Source of the DNA: Clostridiales bacterium | GTDB taxonomy: Bacteria; Bacillota; Clostridia; Oscillospirales; CAG-272 | Assembly: GCA_018370615.1 (NCBI GenBank) | Contig: JAGZAC010000076.1 | Coordinates: 1-7,314 of the forward strand | Direction: 5' to 3' | Length of the DNA stretch: 7,314 bases | Shown: positions 1-6,375 of the stretch, piece by piece | Position numbering within the stretch: position 1 is the first letter of the stretch | Layout of the letters: the number at the start of each line of letters is the position of its first letter | Notes under the pieces: model-generated | What the model was told of the DNA's origin: nothing | The model's input: only the letters and a program-made list of their open reading frames with translations | Database searches by the model: none | Program-made: the position numbers and the translations under genes

Positions 1-51
1 CCCCTTTGGTAAAGGGGGCCTATAGCCTGCGGAGCCTCCCCAGTGGGGGAG
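1..51. repeat. Palindromic repeat cluster, left-edge pair (truncated)
   Basis: The window opens inside an inverted-orientation unit: CCCCTTT and AAAGGGG pair at 1-17. A short joint GGGGGCCTATAGCC follows, then a shortened forward unit with CCTCCCC/GGGGGAG arms at 35-51. The same joint occurs again at 2633-2646, also between an inverted and a forward unit, so it belongs to the repeat family. The forward unit lacks the variable second hairpin and looks eroded. Bases 52-88 hold no recognisable feature. Confidence 0.6.
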
Positions 52-88
52 TTCATGCGCAGTTCCTTGCAAGGGTCCTTTTCATTTT

Positions 89-145
89 AAGCCTCCCCTT
101 GCACAGGGGAGGTGAGTTTTGCGAAGCAAAACTCGGAGGGGTTGT
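89..145 (+). repeat. Palindromic repeat unit, forward copy A
   Basis: This is a complete unit with the architecture shared by all forward copies. Hairpin 1 pairs CCTCCCCT (92-99) with AGGGGAGG (105-112). Hairpin 2 is a perfect 9-bp stem, GAGTTTTGC (114-122) with GCAAAACTC (126-134), closed by a GAA loop. The unit ends in the conserved GGAGGGGTTGT (135-145). The hairpin 2 sequence is unlike that of other copies although the flanks match. No coding function is seen. Confidence 0.8.
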
Positions 146-151
146 AAAGTA

Positions 152-200
152 GAACAATCCCTCACCCGCTTCGCGGGAGCTCCCTTTACACAAGGGAGCC
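152..200 (-). repeat. Palindromic repeat unit, inverted copy B
   Basis: On the minus strand this reads like copy A: a CTCCCTT/AAGGGAG hairpin, then a variable stem (CCCGC at 165-169 with GCGGG at 173-177, TTC loop), ending in TGAGGGATTGT. It faces copy A head to head, so GGTTGT and ACAATCC flank a short central spacer. The arms carry A/T changes relative to copy A (CTCCCTT against CTCCCCT), yet each still pairs with its partner. Confidence 0.75.
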
Positions 201-221
201 TGAAGATAAAATAATAGTGCC

Positions 222-265
222 GCCATGCCCCCGGAGATGCTGCGCATCTCCCCACAAGGGAGCCT
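222..265 (-). repeat. Palindromic repeat unit, inverted partial copy C
   Basis: This copy starts with CCATGCCCCC and has an 8-bp stem, GGAGATGC (233-240) with GCATCTCC (244-251). It then runs into CACAAGGGAGCCT without the matching left arm of the second hairpin, so it appears truncated. The stretch CCATGCCCCCGGAGATGCTG recurs at 2598-2617 and, in part, at 2737-2749. Confidence 0.65.
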
Positions 266-275
266 ACACAAAACC

Positions 276-330
276 TAAGCCTCCCCTGTGTAAGGGGAGG
301 TGGCATGGTGCAGCCATGCCGGAGGGGTTG
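276..330 (+). repeat. Palindromic repeat unit, forward copy D
   Basis: This complete forward unit has the hairpin CCTCCCCT (280-287) with AGGGGAGG (293-300) and a variable stem GGCATGG (302-308) with CCATGCC (314-320). It ends in the conserved GGAGGGGTTG (321-330). It stops 15 bases before the -35 box of the regulator promoter, so repeat and promoter abut without overlapping. Confidence 0.8.
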
Positions 331-345
331 CTCGACAGAGTACTC

Positions 346-374
346 TTGACAATCCGGTCGGGACGGGATATAAT
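346..374 (+). promoter_or_regulatory. Consensus sigma-A promoter of the regulator-flavoprotein pair
   Basis: TTGACA (346-351) and TATAAT (369-374) are both perfect consensus and separated by exactly 17 bases. Transcription would start near 381, giving an untranslated leader of about 66 bases. The leader contains two short potential hairpins (TGCCC/GGGCA at 392-407 and ACGCA/TGCGT at 415-430) and two ribosome-binding-like sequences, AAAAGGAG (407-414) and GAAAGGA (433-439). The second is correctly spaced for the ATG at 447. Confidence 0.9.
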
Positions 375-446
375 GATACATTAGAAAAAAGTGCCCGAAG
401 AAGGGCAAAAGGAGACGCAACTGCCTGCGTACGAAAGGATTCGGTT

Positions 447-1331
447 ATGTCATTTGATTTGATAGAAACCATAGAAAAGGCAATGCCCGGCATGTCAAAA
501 GGACAAAAGAGAATCGCTGCTTTTATTATCGAACACTGTGAGCAGGCGGCGTATATGACAGCCTCCCGTCTGGGAAAGCATGCGGATGTATCCGAGTCTA
601 CGGTGGTGCGTTTTGCCATCGAACTGGGCTTTGACGGATACCCCGGCCTGCATCGTGCTATGCAGGATACCCTGGGAAAACGCCTTACCAGCGTACAGCG
701 CATGGAAGTGGCAAATGCTCGGTTCCGGGAAGCGGGGGTGCTGGAGGCGGTACTATCTGCCGATGCGGACAGGATCCGTACAACATTGGAAAATATAGAC
801 CGCCGTGCCTTTGACGACGCGGTGGAAGCTATATTATCTGCGGGCAAAATTTATATTATCGGTATGCGTTCTTCCTTTTCTCTGGCAGAATTCTTGGATT
901 ATAATCTTAGTTTAATTTTCCCCAATGTACACCTGCTGCGCAATACCGGCAGCAGTGAAGTGTTTGAACAATTGCTGAAAATAGAAGAAGGGGACACGGT
1001 GATCGCTTTCAGCTTTCCACGGTATTCCAGCCGGATCGTCAATGCGGTGGATTTCGCTCAGATGAGCGGCGCACGAGTCATTGCCATCACCGATAGCCTC
1101 CAGGCGCCTATTGCGCAAAACGCCTACGCTACCCTGTGTGCGAAGAGCGATATGGCTTCTTTTGCCGATTCTCTTGTGGCGCCGCTGTCCATTGTGAACG
1201 CCATCCTCGCCGCCATCGGTATGAAACGACAGGAAATGGTGGCCGCAACCCTGGCCCACCTGGAAGCAGTGTGGGACGAATATAACGTATATGAGAAGCG
1301 CGGCGGCGACCACAAGGAGGAAATCTCTTAA
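447..1331 (+). CDS. MurR/RpiR family transcriptional regulator (HTH + SIS domain)
   Basis: A 294-residue DNA-binding regulator of the RpiR/MurR type. The N-terminal domain (about 1-75) carries the family helix-turn-helix, with TASRLGKHADVSESTVVRF at 38-56 followed by the typical ELGFDGYPGL. A SIS phosphosugar-binding fold follows (about 122-255), with IYIIGMRSSFSLAEF at 135-149 and a serine-rich FSFPRYSS turn at 189-195. Family members usually sense a sugar phosphate and control catabolic or cell-wall-recycling genes; the ligand here cannot be read from sequence. The frame is open further upstream to 300, but that part lies across the repeat and promoter. I start at ATG 447 because GAAAGGA sits 7 bases before it and homology-like sequence begins there. 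The stop TAA shares its last A with the next gene's ATG, implying translational coupling. No sugar genes are nearby, so its targets are probably elsewhere or include itself. Confidence 0.9.
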   Translation: MSFDLIETIEKAMPGMSKGQKRIAAFIIEHCEQAAYMTASRLGKHADVSESTVVRFAIELGFDGYPGLHRAMQDTLGKRLTSVQRMEVANARFREAGVLEAVLSADADRIRTTLENIDRRAFDDAVEAILSAGKIYIIGMRSSFSLAEFLDYNLSLIFPNVHLLRNTGSSEVFEQLLKIEEGDTVIAFSFPRYSSRIVNAVDFAQMSGARVIAITDSLQAPIAQNAYATLCAKSDMASFADSLVAPLSIVNAILAAIGMKRQEMVAATLAHLEAVWDEYNVYEKRGGDHKEEIS

Positions 1332-2644
1332 TGAATTCTGCGATTGCCGTCGTGGGCGGAGGCCCGGCGGGGATGATGGCTGCCTGTGCCATAGCCCAGG
1401 CTGGCGGGCAGGCGGTTCTGTATGAACAAAACGCCGCCTGCGGCAAAAAGCTGCGGATTACAGGCAAGGGTCGATGCAATGTGACCAACGACTGTACGCC
1501 GGCGCAGGTGATGGAAAATATAACGCGGAATCGGAAATTTTTATACAGCGCTCTCTACCGCTTTTCTCCCGCAGATGTCATGGCGTTTTTTGAAGAGCAG
1601 GGCGTTCCCTTGAAAACAGAGCGGGGCAGACGGGTGTTTCCCGTATCCGACCGGGCGGCGGACATCTGTGCCGCACTGGAGCGGCTGATGGCCCGGCTGC
1701 ACTGTTCCGTCATACGGGAGCAGGTGCAGAGCGTGCTGTATGATACAGACAATAATGTATGCGGCTTGCGTACCCGCAGTGGAAGAGAATATGCTCACGG
1801 CGCCGTAATTATAGCTACAGGCGGCATTTCCTATCCCGCCACTGGCTCCAGGGGAGACGGTCACCGTATGGCTGGGGAAGCAGGGCTTCATGTGACACCG
1901 CTTACCGGTTCTCTGGTGCCTATTGTATGCCGGGAGTCTACCCGGGACTGGATGGGCCTCTCTCCCAAAAATGTGCGGCTCACTGTAAAAAGAGGCGATA
2001 AAACTGTATTTGCAGAGCAGGGAGAGATGCTGTTTACCCATTTTGGTGTCAGCGGCCCCTTGGTGCTCTCCGCTTCTGCCCATATGCAGGAGGGGGATAT
2101 CACCGATTATCGGATGTCTATCGATTGGAAGCCGGCTTTATCCGAAGAAGAATTGGATGCCCGCCTGGTGGCGGATATGAAGAAATACGCGGCAAAGGAT
2201 TTTATCAATTCTCTGGGAGACTTGCTCCCCCGGGCAATGATTCCCGCAGTGGTGGAGCGCAGCGGTATCCCGCCCCGGATGAAAGCTGGAGCGATAACCA
2301 GGGAGATGCGGGGCAGGCTGCTGTCCGTGCTGAAGGAGTTTACCTTGACGCCCGTAGCCTTTCGTCCCGTAGAGGAAGCTATTGTCACCTGCGGTGGCGT
2401 GGATGTAAAGGAAATCGATCCCAAAACCATGATGGCCCGGCGTGTCCCTGGCTTGTTTTTTGCCGGAGAGGTGTTGGATTTGGATGCGTATACCGGCGGA
2501 TACAATTTGCAGATTGCGTGGTCAACCGGCAGGCAGGCGGGGCTGGGTGCGGCACAGTATATACTTGAAAGGACAATCCCCCAGGTGGCTACGCCACCAT
2601 GCCCCCGGAGATGCTGCGCATCTCCCACACCCGGGGGCCTATAG
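1331..2644 (+). CDS. HI0933/YhiN-family FAD-dependent flavoprotein (aminoacetone oxidase-like)
   Basis: A 437-residue predicted FAD-binding oxidoreductase of the HI0933-like family (PF03486/TIGR00275 type, often labelled NAD(P)/FAD-dependent oxidoreductase). The N-terminal dinucleotide fold has VVGGGPAGMMAA (7-18) and an acidic strand end YEQ (31-33). The family signature GKKLRITGKGRCNVTN (38-53) follows. A second FAD segment IIATGGISYPATGS is at 160-173, and the C-terminal FAD motif FFAGEVLDLDAYTGGYNLQ is at 376-394, then AWSTG. The physiological substrate is not established; family members are usually assigned only as flavoproteins. AAGGAGG (1314-1320) lies 10 bases before ATG 1331, inside the regulator gene. 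Oddity: family-like sequence ends near R414. Residues 415-437 (proline-, cysteine-rich) and the TAG are encoded by a palindromic repeat copy beginning at 2573, so the native C-terminus and stop were probably replaced. Confidence 0.92.
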   Translation: MNSAIAVVGGGPAGMMAACAIAQAGGQAVLYEQNAACGKKLRITGKGRCNVTNDCTPAQVMENITRNRKFLYSALYRFSPADVMAFFEEQGVPLKTERGRRVFPVSDRAADICAALERLMARLHCSVIREQVQSVLYDTDNNVCGLRTRSGREYAHGAVIIATGGISYPATGSRGDGHRMAGEAGLHVTPLTGSLVPIVCRESTRDWMGLSPKNVRLTVKRGDKTVFAEQGEMLFTHFGVSGPLVLSASAHMQEGDITDYRMSIDWKPALSEEELDARLVADMKKYAAKDFINSLGDLLPRAMIPAVVERSGIPPRMKAGAITREMRGRLLSVLKEFTLTPVAFRPVEEAIVTCGGVDVKEIDPKTMMARRVPGLFFAGEVLDLDAYTGGYNLQIAWSTGRQAGLGAAQYILERTIPQVATPPCPRRCCASPTPGGL

Positions 2645-2646
2645 CC
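2573..2646 (-). repeat. Palindromic repeat unit, inverted copy E, inside the flavoprotein 3' end
   Basis: The unit begins ACAATCCCCCA, matching the ACAATCCCTCA start of copy B. It has a perfect stem GGTGGC (2584-2589) with GCCACC (2593-2598). An outer stem GCCCCCGG (2601-2608) pairs with CCGGGGGC (2631-2638) around the inner stem GAGATGC/GCATCTC. It ends in GGGGGCCTATAGCC, the joint also seen at 15-28. Bases 2573-2644 are read in frame as the last 23 codons and stop of the flavoprotein. Confidence 0.8.
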
Positions 2647-2649
2647 AGC

Positions 2650-2705
2650 TAAGCCTCCCCTGTGCAAGGGGAGGTGGTGCGGCACGGCCGCGCCGGAGGG
2701 GTTGT
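2650..2705 (+). repeat. Palindromic repeat unit, forward copy F
   Basis: A complete forward unit. Hairpin CCTCCCCT (2654-2661) pairs with AGGGGAGG (2667-2674). The variable stem GGTGCGGC (2676-2683) pairs with GCCGCGCC (2687-2694) with one T-G wobble. The unit ends in GGAGGGGTTGT (2695-2705). It directly follows copy E tail to tail, as at the left edge of the window. The hairpins lie between the flavoprotein stop and cmk and could weaken transcription, but there is no T-tract, so I do not call a terminator. Confidence 0.8.
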
Positions 2706-2710
2706 GAAGA

Positions 2711-2779
2711 AACAATCTCTCAGTTAACTTCGTTTCCATGCCCCCGGAGCAGCTTTGCACTCTCTAGAAGGAAGCTTAC
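2711..2779 (-). repeat. Palindromic repeat unit, degenerate inverted copy G
   Basis: ACAATCTCTCA (2712-2721 region) matches the head of copies B and E and faces copy F across a short spacer, as copy B faces copy A. CCATGCCCCCGGAG (2737-2750) then repeats the start of copy C. The rest (AGAAGGAAGCTTA) has lost clean pairing, so this copy is decayed. With F and E it fills the 190-base gap before cmk. I see no convincing promoter in that gap: a GATAAT at 2782-2787 has only a TTGCAC 21 bases upstream. Confidence 0.55.
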
Positions 2780-2834
2780 ACGATAATAACCTCCTACAAG
2801 GAAAGTTGATATAGAAATATGAGAGAGGTAATAT

Positions 2835-3518
2835 ATGAATCAGAAAATCAGAATTGCCATTGATGGTCCCAGCGGAAGCGGGAAGAGTACGCTGGCAAAA
2901 AGAATCGCGAGAGAACTGAGTCTTGTATATGTAGACACAGGTGCACTGTACCGGGCCGTAGGTCTGTATGCGCTACAGGCGGGGGCGGATCCTTCTGTGA
3001 GTTCCCAAATCACTGCGCTTCTTCCGCAGATACAGCTCAGTCTGCGGTATACAAAAGACGGGCAGCGAGTAATCCTAAACGGAGAAGACGTGTCTGAACA
3101 GATCCGCACCTCGGAGGTGACAGTATATGCTTCAAAGGTGTCTGCAATTTCCTCTGTGCGCAAGTTTCTTTTGGAAATCCAAAAGAAGATGGCCAGTGAC
3201 GGCAATGTGGTTATGGACGGCCGGGATATCGGTACGGTGATTATGCCGGATGCGGATGTAAAGCTGTTTTTGGAGGCTTCTCCTGCGCAGCGGGCCCATC
3301 GGCGGTACCTGGAGCTTCAAGCAAAGGGCGAGAGGGTATCGGAAGAGGAAGTACTAGCCGCAGTATTGCAGCGGGACAAAGCGGACAGCACCAGGGAAAT
3401 CGCCCCTGCCGTTCCGGCAGAGGATGCTATTTTTATCGATAACTCTCAGCTGGATGAGGAGCAGACATTATCTAAGGCGCTGGAGATTATCGGGGAAAAA
3501 CTGCGCAGGCTGCGGTAA
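2835..3518 (+). CDS. cmk: (d)CMP kinase (cytidylate kinase)
   Basis: Transfers the gamma phosphate of ATP to CMP or dCMP in the cytosol, recycling nucleotides from RNA and phospholipid turnover. At 227 residues it matches the usual bacterial length. The P-loop GPSGSGKST is at 11-19, the CMP-binding segment DTGALYRA at 34-41, DGRDIGTVIMPDADVKLFL at 128-146, and the lid/base region RDKADSTR at 180-187, followed by IDNSQL near the C-terminus. All key motifs are intact. The start ATG 2835 has a modest site AGAGAGG ending 6 bases upstream and the protein begins at the expected point before the P-loop. It leads the cmk-plsC-ispH-rpsA operon; plsC starts 32 bases downstream. Confidence 0.97.
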   Translation: MNQKIRIAIDGPSGSGKSTLAKRIARELSLVYVDTGALYRAVGLYALQAGADPSVSSQITALLPQIQLSLRYTKDGQRVILNGEDVSEQIRTSEVTVYASKVSAISSVRKFLLEIQKKMASDGNVVMDGRDIGTVIMPDADVKLFLEASPAQRAHRRYLELQAKGERVSEEEVLAAVLQRDKADSTREIAPAVPAEDAIFIDNSQLDEEQTLSKALEIIGEKLRRLR

Positions 3519-3550
3519 GCAGTGGTACTGCCATTAATTTGGGAGGCATT

Positions 3551-4177
3551 ATGTCCTTTTATCAAAGCATCTATCGTTTGCTGGCTCGTCCGCTGCGGGC
3601 TGTTTTCCGCGTGCAGGTGACGGGAGCAGAGAAGCTCCCCCAGGGGAGGGGCTGTCTTTTGTGCGCCAATCACACCGGAGAGCTGGATGTGCTCGTGATT
3701 TCTGCGGGACTAAACCGGCAGGTACGGTATATGGCGAAAAAAGAGCTGTTCAAAGTTCCAATTTTGGGACCGTTGGTCACTGCGCTGGGTGCCTTTCCCA
3801 TAGACCGGGGCGGCGCGGACGTGGCGTCTATCCGTAAGACTATCCATCTTTTGGAAGAGGGAGAGCTTGTGGGGATTTTTCCTCAGGGGACCCGTTATCC
3901 CGGGGTGGATCCTAAGACAACGAAGGTGAAGCACGGCGCCGGGATGATCGTCTACCACGCAAAGTGTGATGTGGTGCCGGTGTATCTGAAAACGAAGAAA
4001 AATAAGGTTCGTTTCTTCCACAAAACCCAGTTGATTGTGGGAGATGTGATTCCCTATGATGCGCTGGCCTTTGACAAAGGCGGTATGAAGGAATACAAAG
4101 CCGCTACAGAGAAAATTTTTGCCGCGGTGTGCGCCCTGGGGGATACAACGGAAGAGAATGGAGAAGCACGGTCGTGA
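3551..4177 (+). CDS. plsC: 1-acyl-sn-glycerol-3-phosphate acyltransferase
   Basis: A 208-residue membrane-associated acyltransferase that acylates lysophosphatidic acid to phosphatidic acid, the precursor of membrane phospholipids. The catalytic NHxxxxD motif is N40-H41-TGEL-D46 (NHTGELD). Block II is AFPIDRGG (81-88), block III reads FPQGTR (110-115), and the proline block is VVPVYL (141-146). The N-terminus is a short hydrophobic/basic segment rather than a long transmembrane helix. I use ATG 3551 with GGGAGG (3541-3546) four bases upstream; the in-frame TTG at 3539 overlaps that site and is unlikely to be used. Block III has Gln where the textbook motif has Glu (FPEGTR); the rest of the active site is normal. 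The last four bases overlap the ispH-rpsA start (GTGA), indicating coupled translation. Confidence 0.93.
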   Translation: MSFYQSIYRLLARPLRAVFRVQVTGAEKLPQGRGCLLCANHTGELDVLVISAGLNRQVRYMAKKELFKVPILGPLVTALGAFPIDRGGADVASIRKTIHLLEEGELVGIFPQGTRYPGVDPKTTKVKHGAGMIVYHAKCDVVPVYLKTKKNKVRFFHKTQLIVGDVIPYDALAFDKGGMKEYKAATEKIFAAVCALGDTTEENGEARS

Positions 4178-6249
4178 ATATACAGGTTGCGAAGCACGCC
4201 GGGTTTTGCTTTGGGGTGCGCAGGGCCACCGATGCAGCGGAAAATGCTCTAGAGAGGGGCGAGGGCGCTATATATACTCTGGGGCGGCTGATTCACAACG
4301 ACGGATATATTTCCGAACTGCAGAGACGAGGCATGGGAGAAATCGGTCCCGACGATATAGAGGGTATCTGCCGCCGCGCTGCGGCCGGAGAGAAAATTAC
4401 GGTAATCATCCGGGCGCACGGAGAGATCCAGGAACATTTGTCTCGTCTGCTTGCCTGCGCAGAGGAATATGAAAATTTTACAGTACTGGACTGTACTTGT
4501 CCCTATGTAACCAAGGTACGCAAAATTGCAGCGGAACAGTCTGGACCGGGAAAGCTCTTTCTTTTGATCGGTGCAGCGGACCATCCTGAGGTGCAGGGAA
4601 TCATGAGCTGCTGCCGGGGTGAGGGATTGGTCTTTGACGATGCCGCGGCGTTGGAAGAGTGGATTTACTCTCCCCAGGTGGCGAAATACAAGGATTTTCA
4701 GGTCAGTGCAGCGGCCCAGACGACGCAGAATTTGTCGGAATGGAAAAAATGTTTGGAAATTATCAAAAAAGTATATACAAATGCTTTGATTTTTGATACA
4801 ATATGTAATGTTACGGAAGAAAGGCAGACGGAAGCTGAGCAGCTTGCCGATTCCTCTGATGCAGTTATTGTCATTGGAAGCCGGGGCAGTTCCAATACGG
4901 TCAAGCTTTATGAAATCTGCAAAAAGCGCTGCCACGAGACATATCTCTGTGAAAATGCAGATTCAATTGGGGATTTGGTCATTCCCCCACGCTGTAACAC
5001 CATATCTATTACTGCCGGCGCATCGACGCCGTTCAGTGTAATACAGGAGGTTAAACAAACAATGAGTGAGCAAACGGAAAACTTTGCTGAATTGCTCGAG
5101 CAGACCATGAAAACATTGAATCCAGGAGATATTGTTGTCGGTGTCGTTACATCCGTGTCCCAAAGTGAAATTACTTTGGATCTCGGCACAAAAACGACCG
5201 GCGTGATTGTACATGACAAGCTGACCGACGATCCGTCCGCAAAATTGGATGAAATGTTCAAGATTGGGGACGAGGTGAAGGCGAAGGTCATCAAAATCAG
5301 CGATGTCGAGGGAATCGCTACCCTTGACAAATTAAAGGTTGATTCTGAACAGAACTGGCACGAAATCGTTTCAAAGTATGAATCCGGCGAAACGGTGGAA
5401 GGAAAAATTGTGGACTGTGTAAAAGGCGGCCTGATTATTTCCATCAATTCCGTACGGGTGTTTATTCCCGCATCTCTGTCTGGGGTTCCCAAGGACGCAG
5501 GTCCTGAAGCACTGCAGGCGCTTGTGGGAACGATGCAGAAGGTTAAGATTATTGAAGTCAAAGAAGACAGAAAGCGTGCGTTTGCGTCTATTCGTGCCGT
5601 TCAGGCGGAAGAGCGGCGGAAGCGGGAAGAAGCTTTCTGGAATCAGGTAGAGGTCGGTCAGATTTACGAGGGCCCTGTAAAGAGCCTGACCAGCTATGGT
5701 GCATTCGTAGATTTGGGCGGCGTAGATGGAATGGTACATACCAGTGAGCTTTCCTGGAGGCGAATCCGCCATCCTTCTGAGGTAGTTTCTCCGGGAGATG
5801 TGATCAAAGTCTATGTAAAAGGCTTGGATCGGGAAAAAGGAAGAATTTCTCTGGGATATAAAACAGAGGATACAGATCCATGGTACATTTTCCATCAGAA
5901 GTACAACGTGGGCGATACTGCCAGCGTGAAGATCGTTTCTCTGATGCCTTTCGGCGCATTTGCAGAAGTGGTTCCCGGCGCAGATGGACTGATTCATATC
6001 AGCCAGATTGCGGATCACAAGATCGAAACTCCAGCCGAGGTGCTGAAGGTGGGCGATATCGTGGATGCGAAGATTATCGCTGTCGATGATGAAAATCGAA
6101 AAATCAGCCTTTCCATGCGTGCACTTATTGAAGAGAAAAAGGCTGCCGAGGAGCAGGGCGATGCAGCAGATTTGGAAGAAAGCGCAGTGGTGTATTCTAC
6201 CGATAATCCCCAGAGCTTTGCAGATGCAGAAACCGAGGAAGCAGAATAA
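4174..6249 (+). CDS. ispH-rpsA: Fused HMB-PP reductase (IspH) / ribosomal protein S1
   Basis: A 691-residue fusion. Residues 1-296 are IspH, the 4Fe-4S enzyme that reduces HMB-PP to IPP and DMAPP in the last MEP-pathway step. Cluster ligands are C12 (AGFCFGV), C109 (DCTCPYV) and C211 (DTICNVT). Substrate-site residues include H41 (LIHND), H82 (RAHG), DHPEV at 136-140, QTTQN at 182-186, GSRGSSN at 235-241 and AGASTP at 281-286. Residues 297-691 are S1 with four OB-fold S1 domains at about 316-386, 403-474, 492-563 and 577-649. The last two are the most canonical (SYGAFVDL, PFGAFAEV). An acidic tail (650-691) follows. Such fusions are known in Clostridia (PRK00087-type). The start is GTG 4174, with GGAG 10 bases upstream; the frame extends to 4129, but IspH homology begins at VNIQVAKHAGF. 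No linker separates the halves. Confidence 0.96.
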   Translation: MNIQVAKHAGFCFGVRRATDAAENALERGEGAIYTLGRLIHNDGYISELQRRGMGEIGPDDIEGICRRAAAGEKITVIIRAHGEIQEHLSRLLACAEEYENFTVLDCTCPYVTKVRKIAAEQSGPGKLFLLIGAADHPEVQGIMSCCRGEGLVFDDAAALEEWIYSPQVAKYKDFQVSAAAQTTQNLSEWKKCLEIIKKVYTNALIFDTICNVTEERQTEAEQLADSSDAVIVIGSRGSSNTVKLYEICKKRCHETYLCENADSIGDLVIPPRCNTISITAGASTPFSVIQEVKQTMSEQTENFAELLEQTMKTLNPGDIVVGVVTSVSQSEITLDLGTKTTGVIVHDKLTDDPSAKLDEMFKIGDEVKAKVIKISDVEGIATLDKLKVDSEQNWHEIVSKYESGETVEGKIVDCVKGGLIISINSVRVFIPASLSGVPKDAGPEALQALVGTMQKVKIIEVKEDRKRAFASIRAVQAEERRKREEAFWNQVEVGQIYEGPVKSLTSYGAFVDLGGVDGMVHTSELSWRRIRHPSEVVSPGDVIKVYVKGLDREKGRISLGYKTEDTDPWYIFHQKYNVGDTASVKIVSLMPFGAFAEVVPGADGLIHISQIADHKIETPAEVLKVGDIVDAKIIAVDDENRKISLSMRALIEEKKAAEEQGDAADLEESAVVYSTDNPQSFADAETEEAE
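5045..5064 (+). promoter_or_regulatory. Internal ribosome binding site and ATG at the IspH/S1 boundary
   Basis: A perfect AGGAGG (5045-5050) lies 11 bases before an in-frame ATG (5062-5064), exactly where S1 begins (MSEQTENFAELL). Initiation here would give a free 395-residue, four-domain S1 (5062-6249) in addition to the 691-residue fusion. Caution: AGGAGG also encodes the I-Q-E-V end of IspH, where Glu-Val is common in the family, so protein coding alone could create it. Use as a start is an inference. Confidence 0.5.
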
Positions 6250-6292
6250 AGAATCCAAGCTGCAGGTTTTCTTCCTGCGTGGTAAGAATGTC

Positions 6293-6329
6293 AACGGGCA
6301 AGCGGAAAATTTTCCGTTTGCCCGTTTTT
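6293..6329 (+). terminator. Rho-independent terminator of the cmk-plsC-ispH-rpsA operon
   Basis: A nearly perfect 16-bp stem, ACGGGCAAGCGGAAAA (6294-6309) against TTTTCCGTTTGCCCGT (6310-6325) with one G-T wobble, is followed directly by a T-run (6325-6329). It lies 43 bases past the rpsA stop. The A/T-rich stem top and long symmetry could also work from the opposite strand, but no minus-strand gene faces it. Confidence 0.92.
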
Positions 6330-6375
6330 ATGTGGGTATGGGATATGCGAATTATACATAGAAAAGGAGAAAATT

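Noticed and set aside
1..330. CRISPR array
   Set aside because: Units are palindromic, alternate in orientation, vary in internal sequence and lack regular unique spacers; no cas gene is nearby.
300..446. Upstream in-frame extension of the regulator (49 extra residues)
   Set aside because: It runs through the palindromic repeat and the TTGACA/TATAAT promoter, has no RBS, and the family N-terminus begins at ATG 447.
275..847. 190-residue minus-strand open frame over the regulator
   Set aside because: Ser/Ala/Arg-rich shadow of the + strand gene; no RBS or recognisable motif.
2654..2694. Rho-independent terminator after the flavoprotein
   Set aside because: Strong GC hairpins but no downstream T-run; better explained as repeat units, though they may slow polymerase.
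2107..2760. 217-residue minus-strand open frame over the flavoprotein 3' end and repeats
   Set aside because: It crosses the repeat cluster and mirrors a gene with clear motifs; no independent support.
5371..6294. 307-residue minus-strand open frame over rpsA
   Set aside because: Antisense shadow of the conserved S1 domains; cysteine/histidine-rich odd composition, starts inside the operon terminator region and has no family resemblance.
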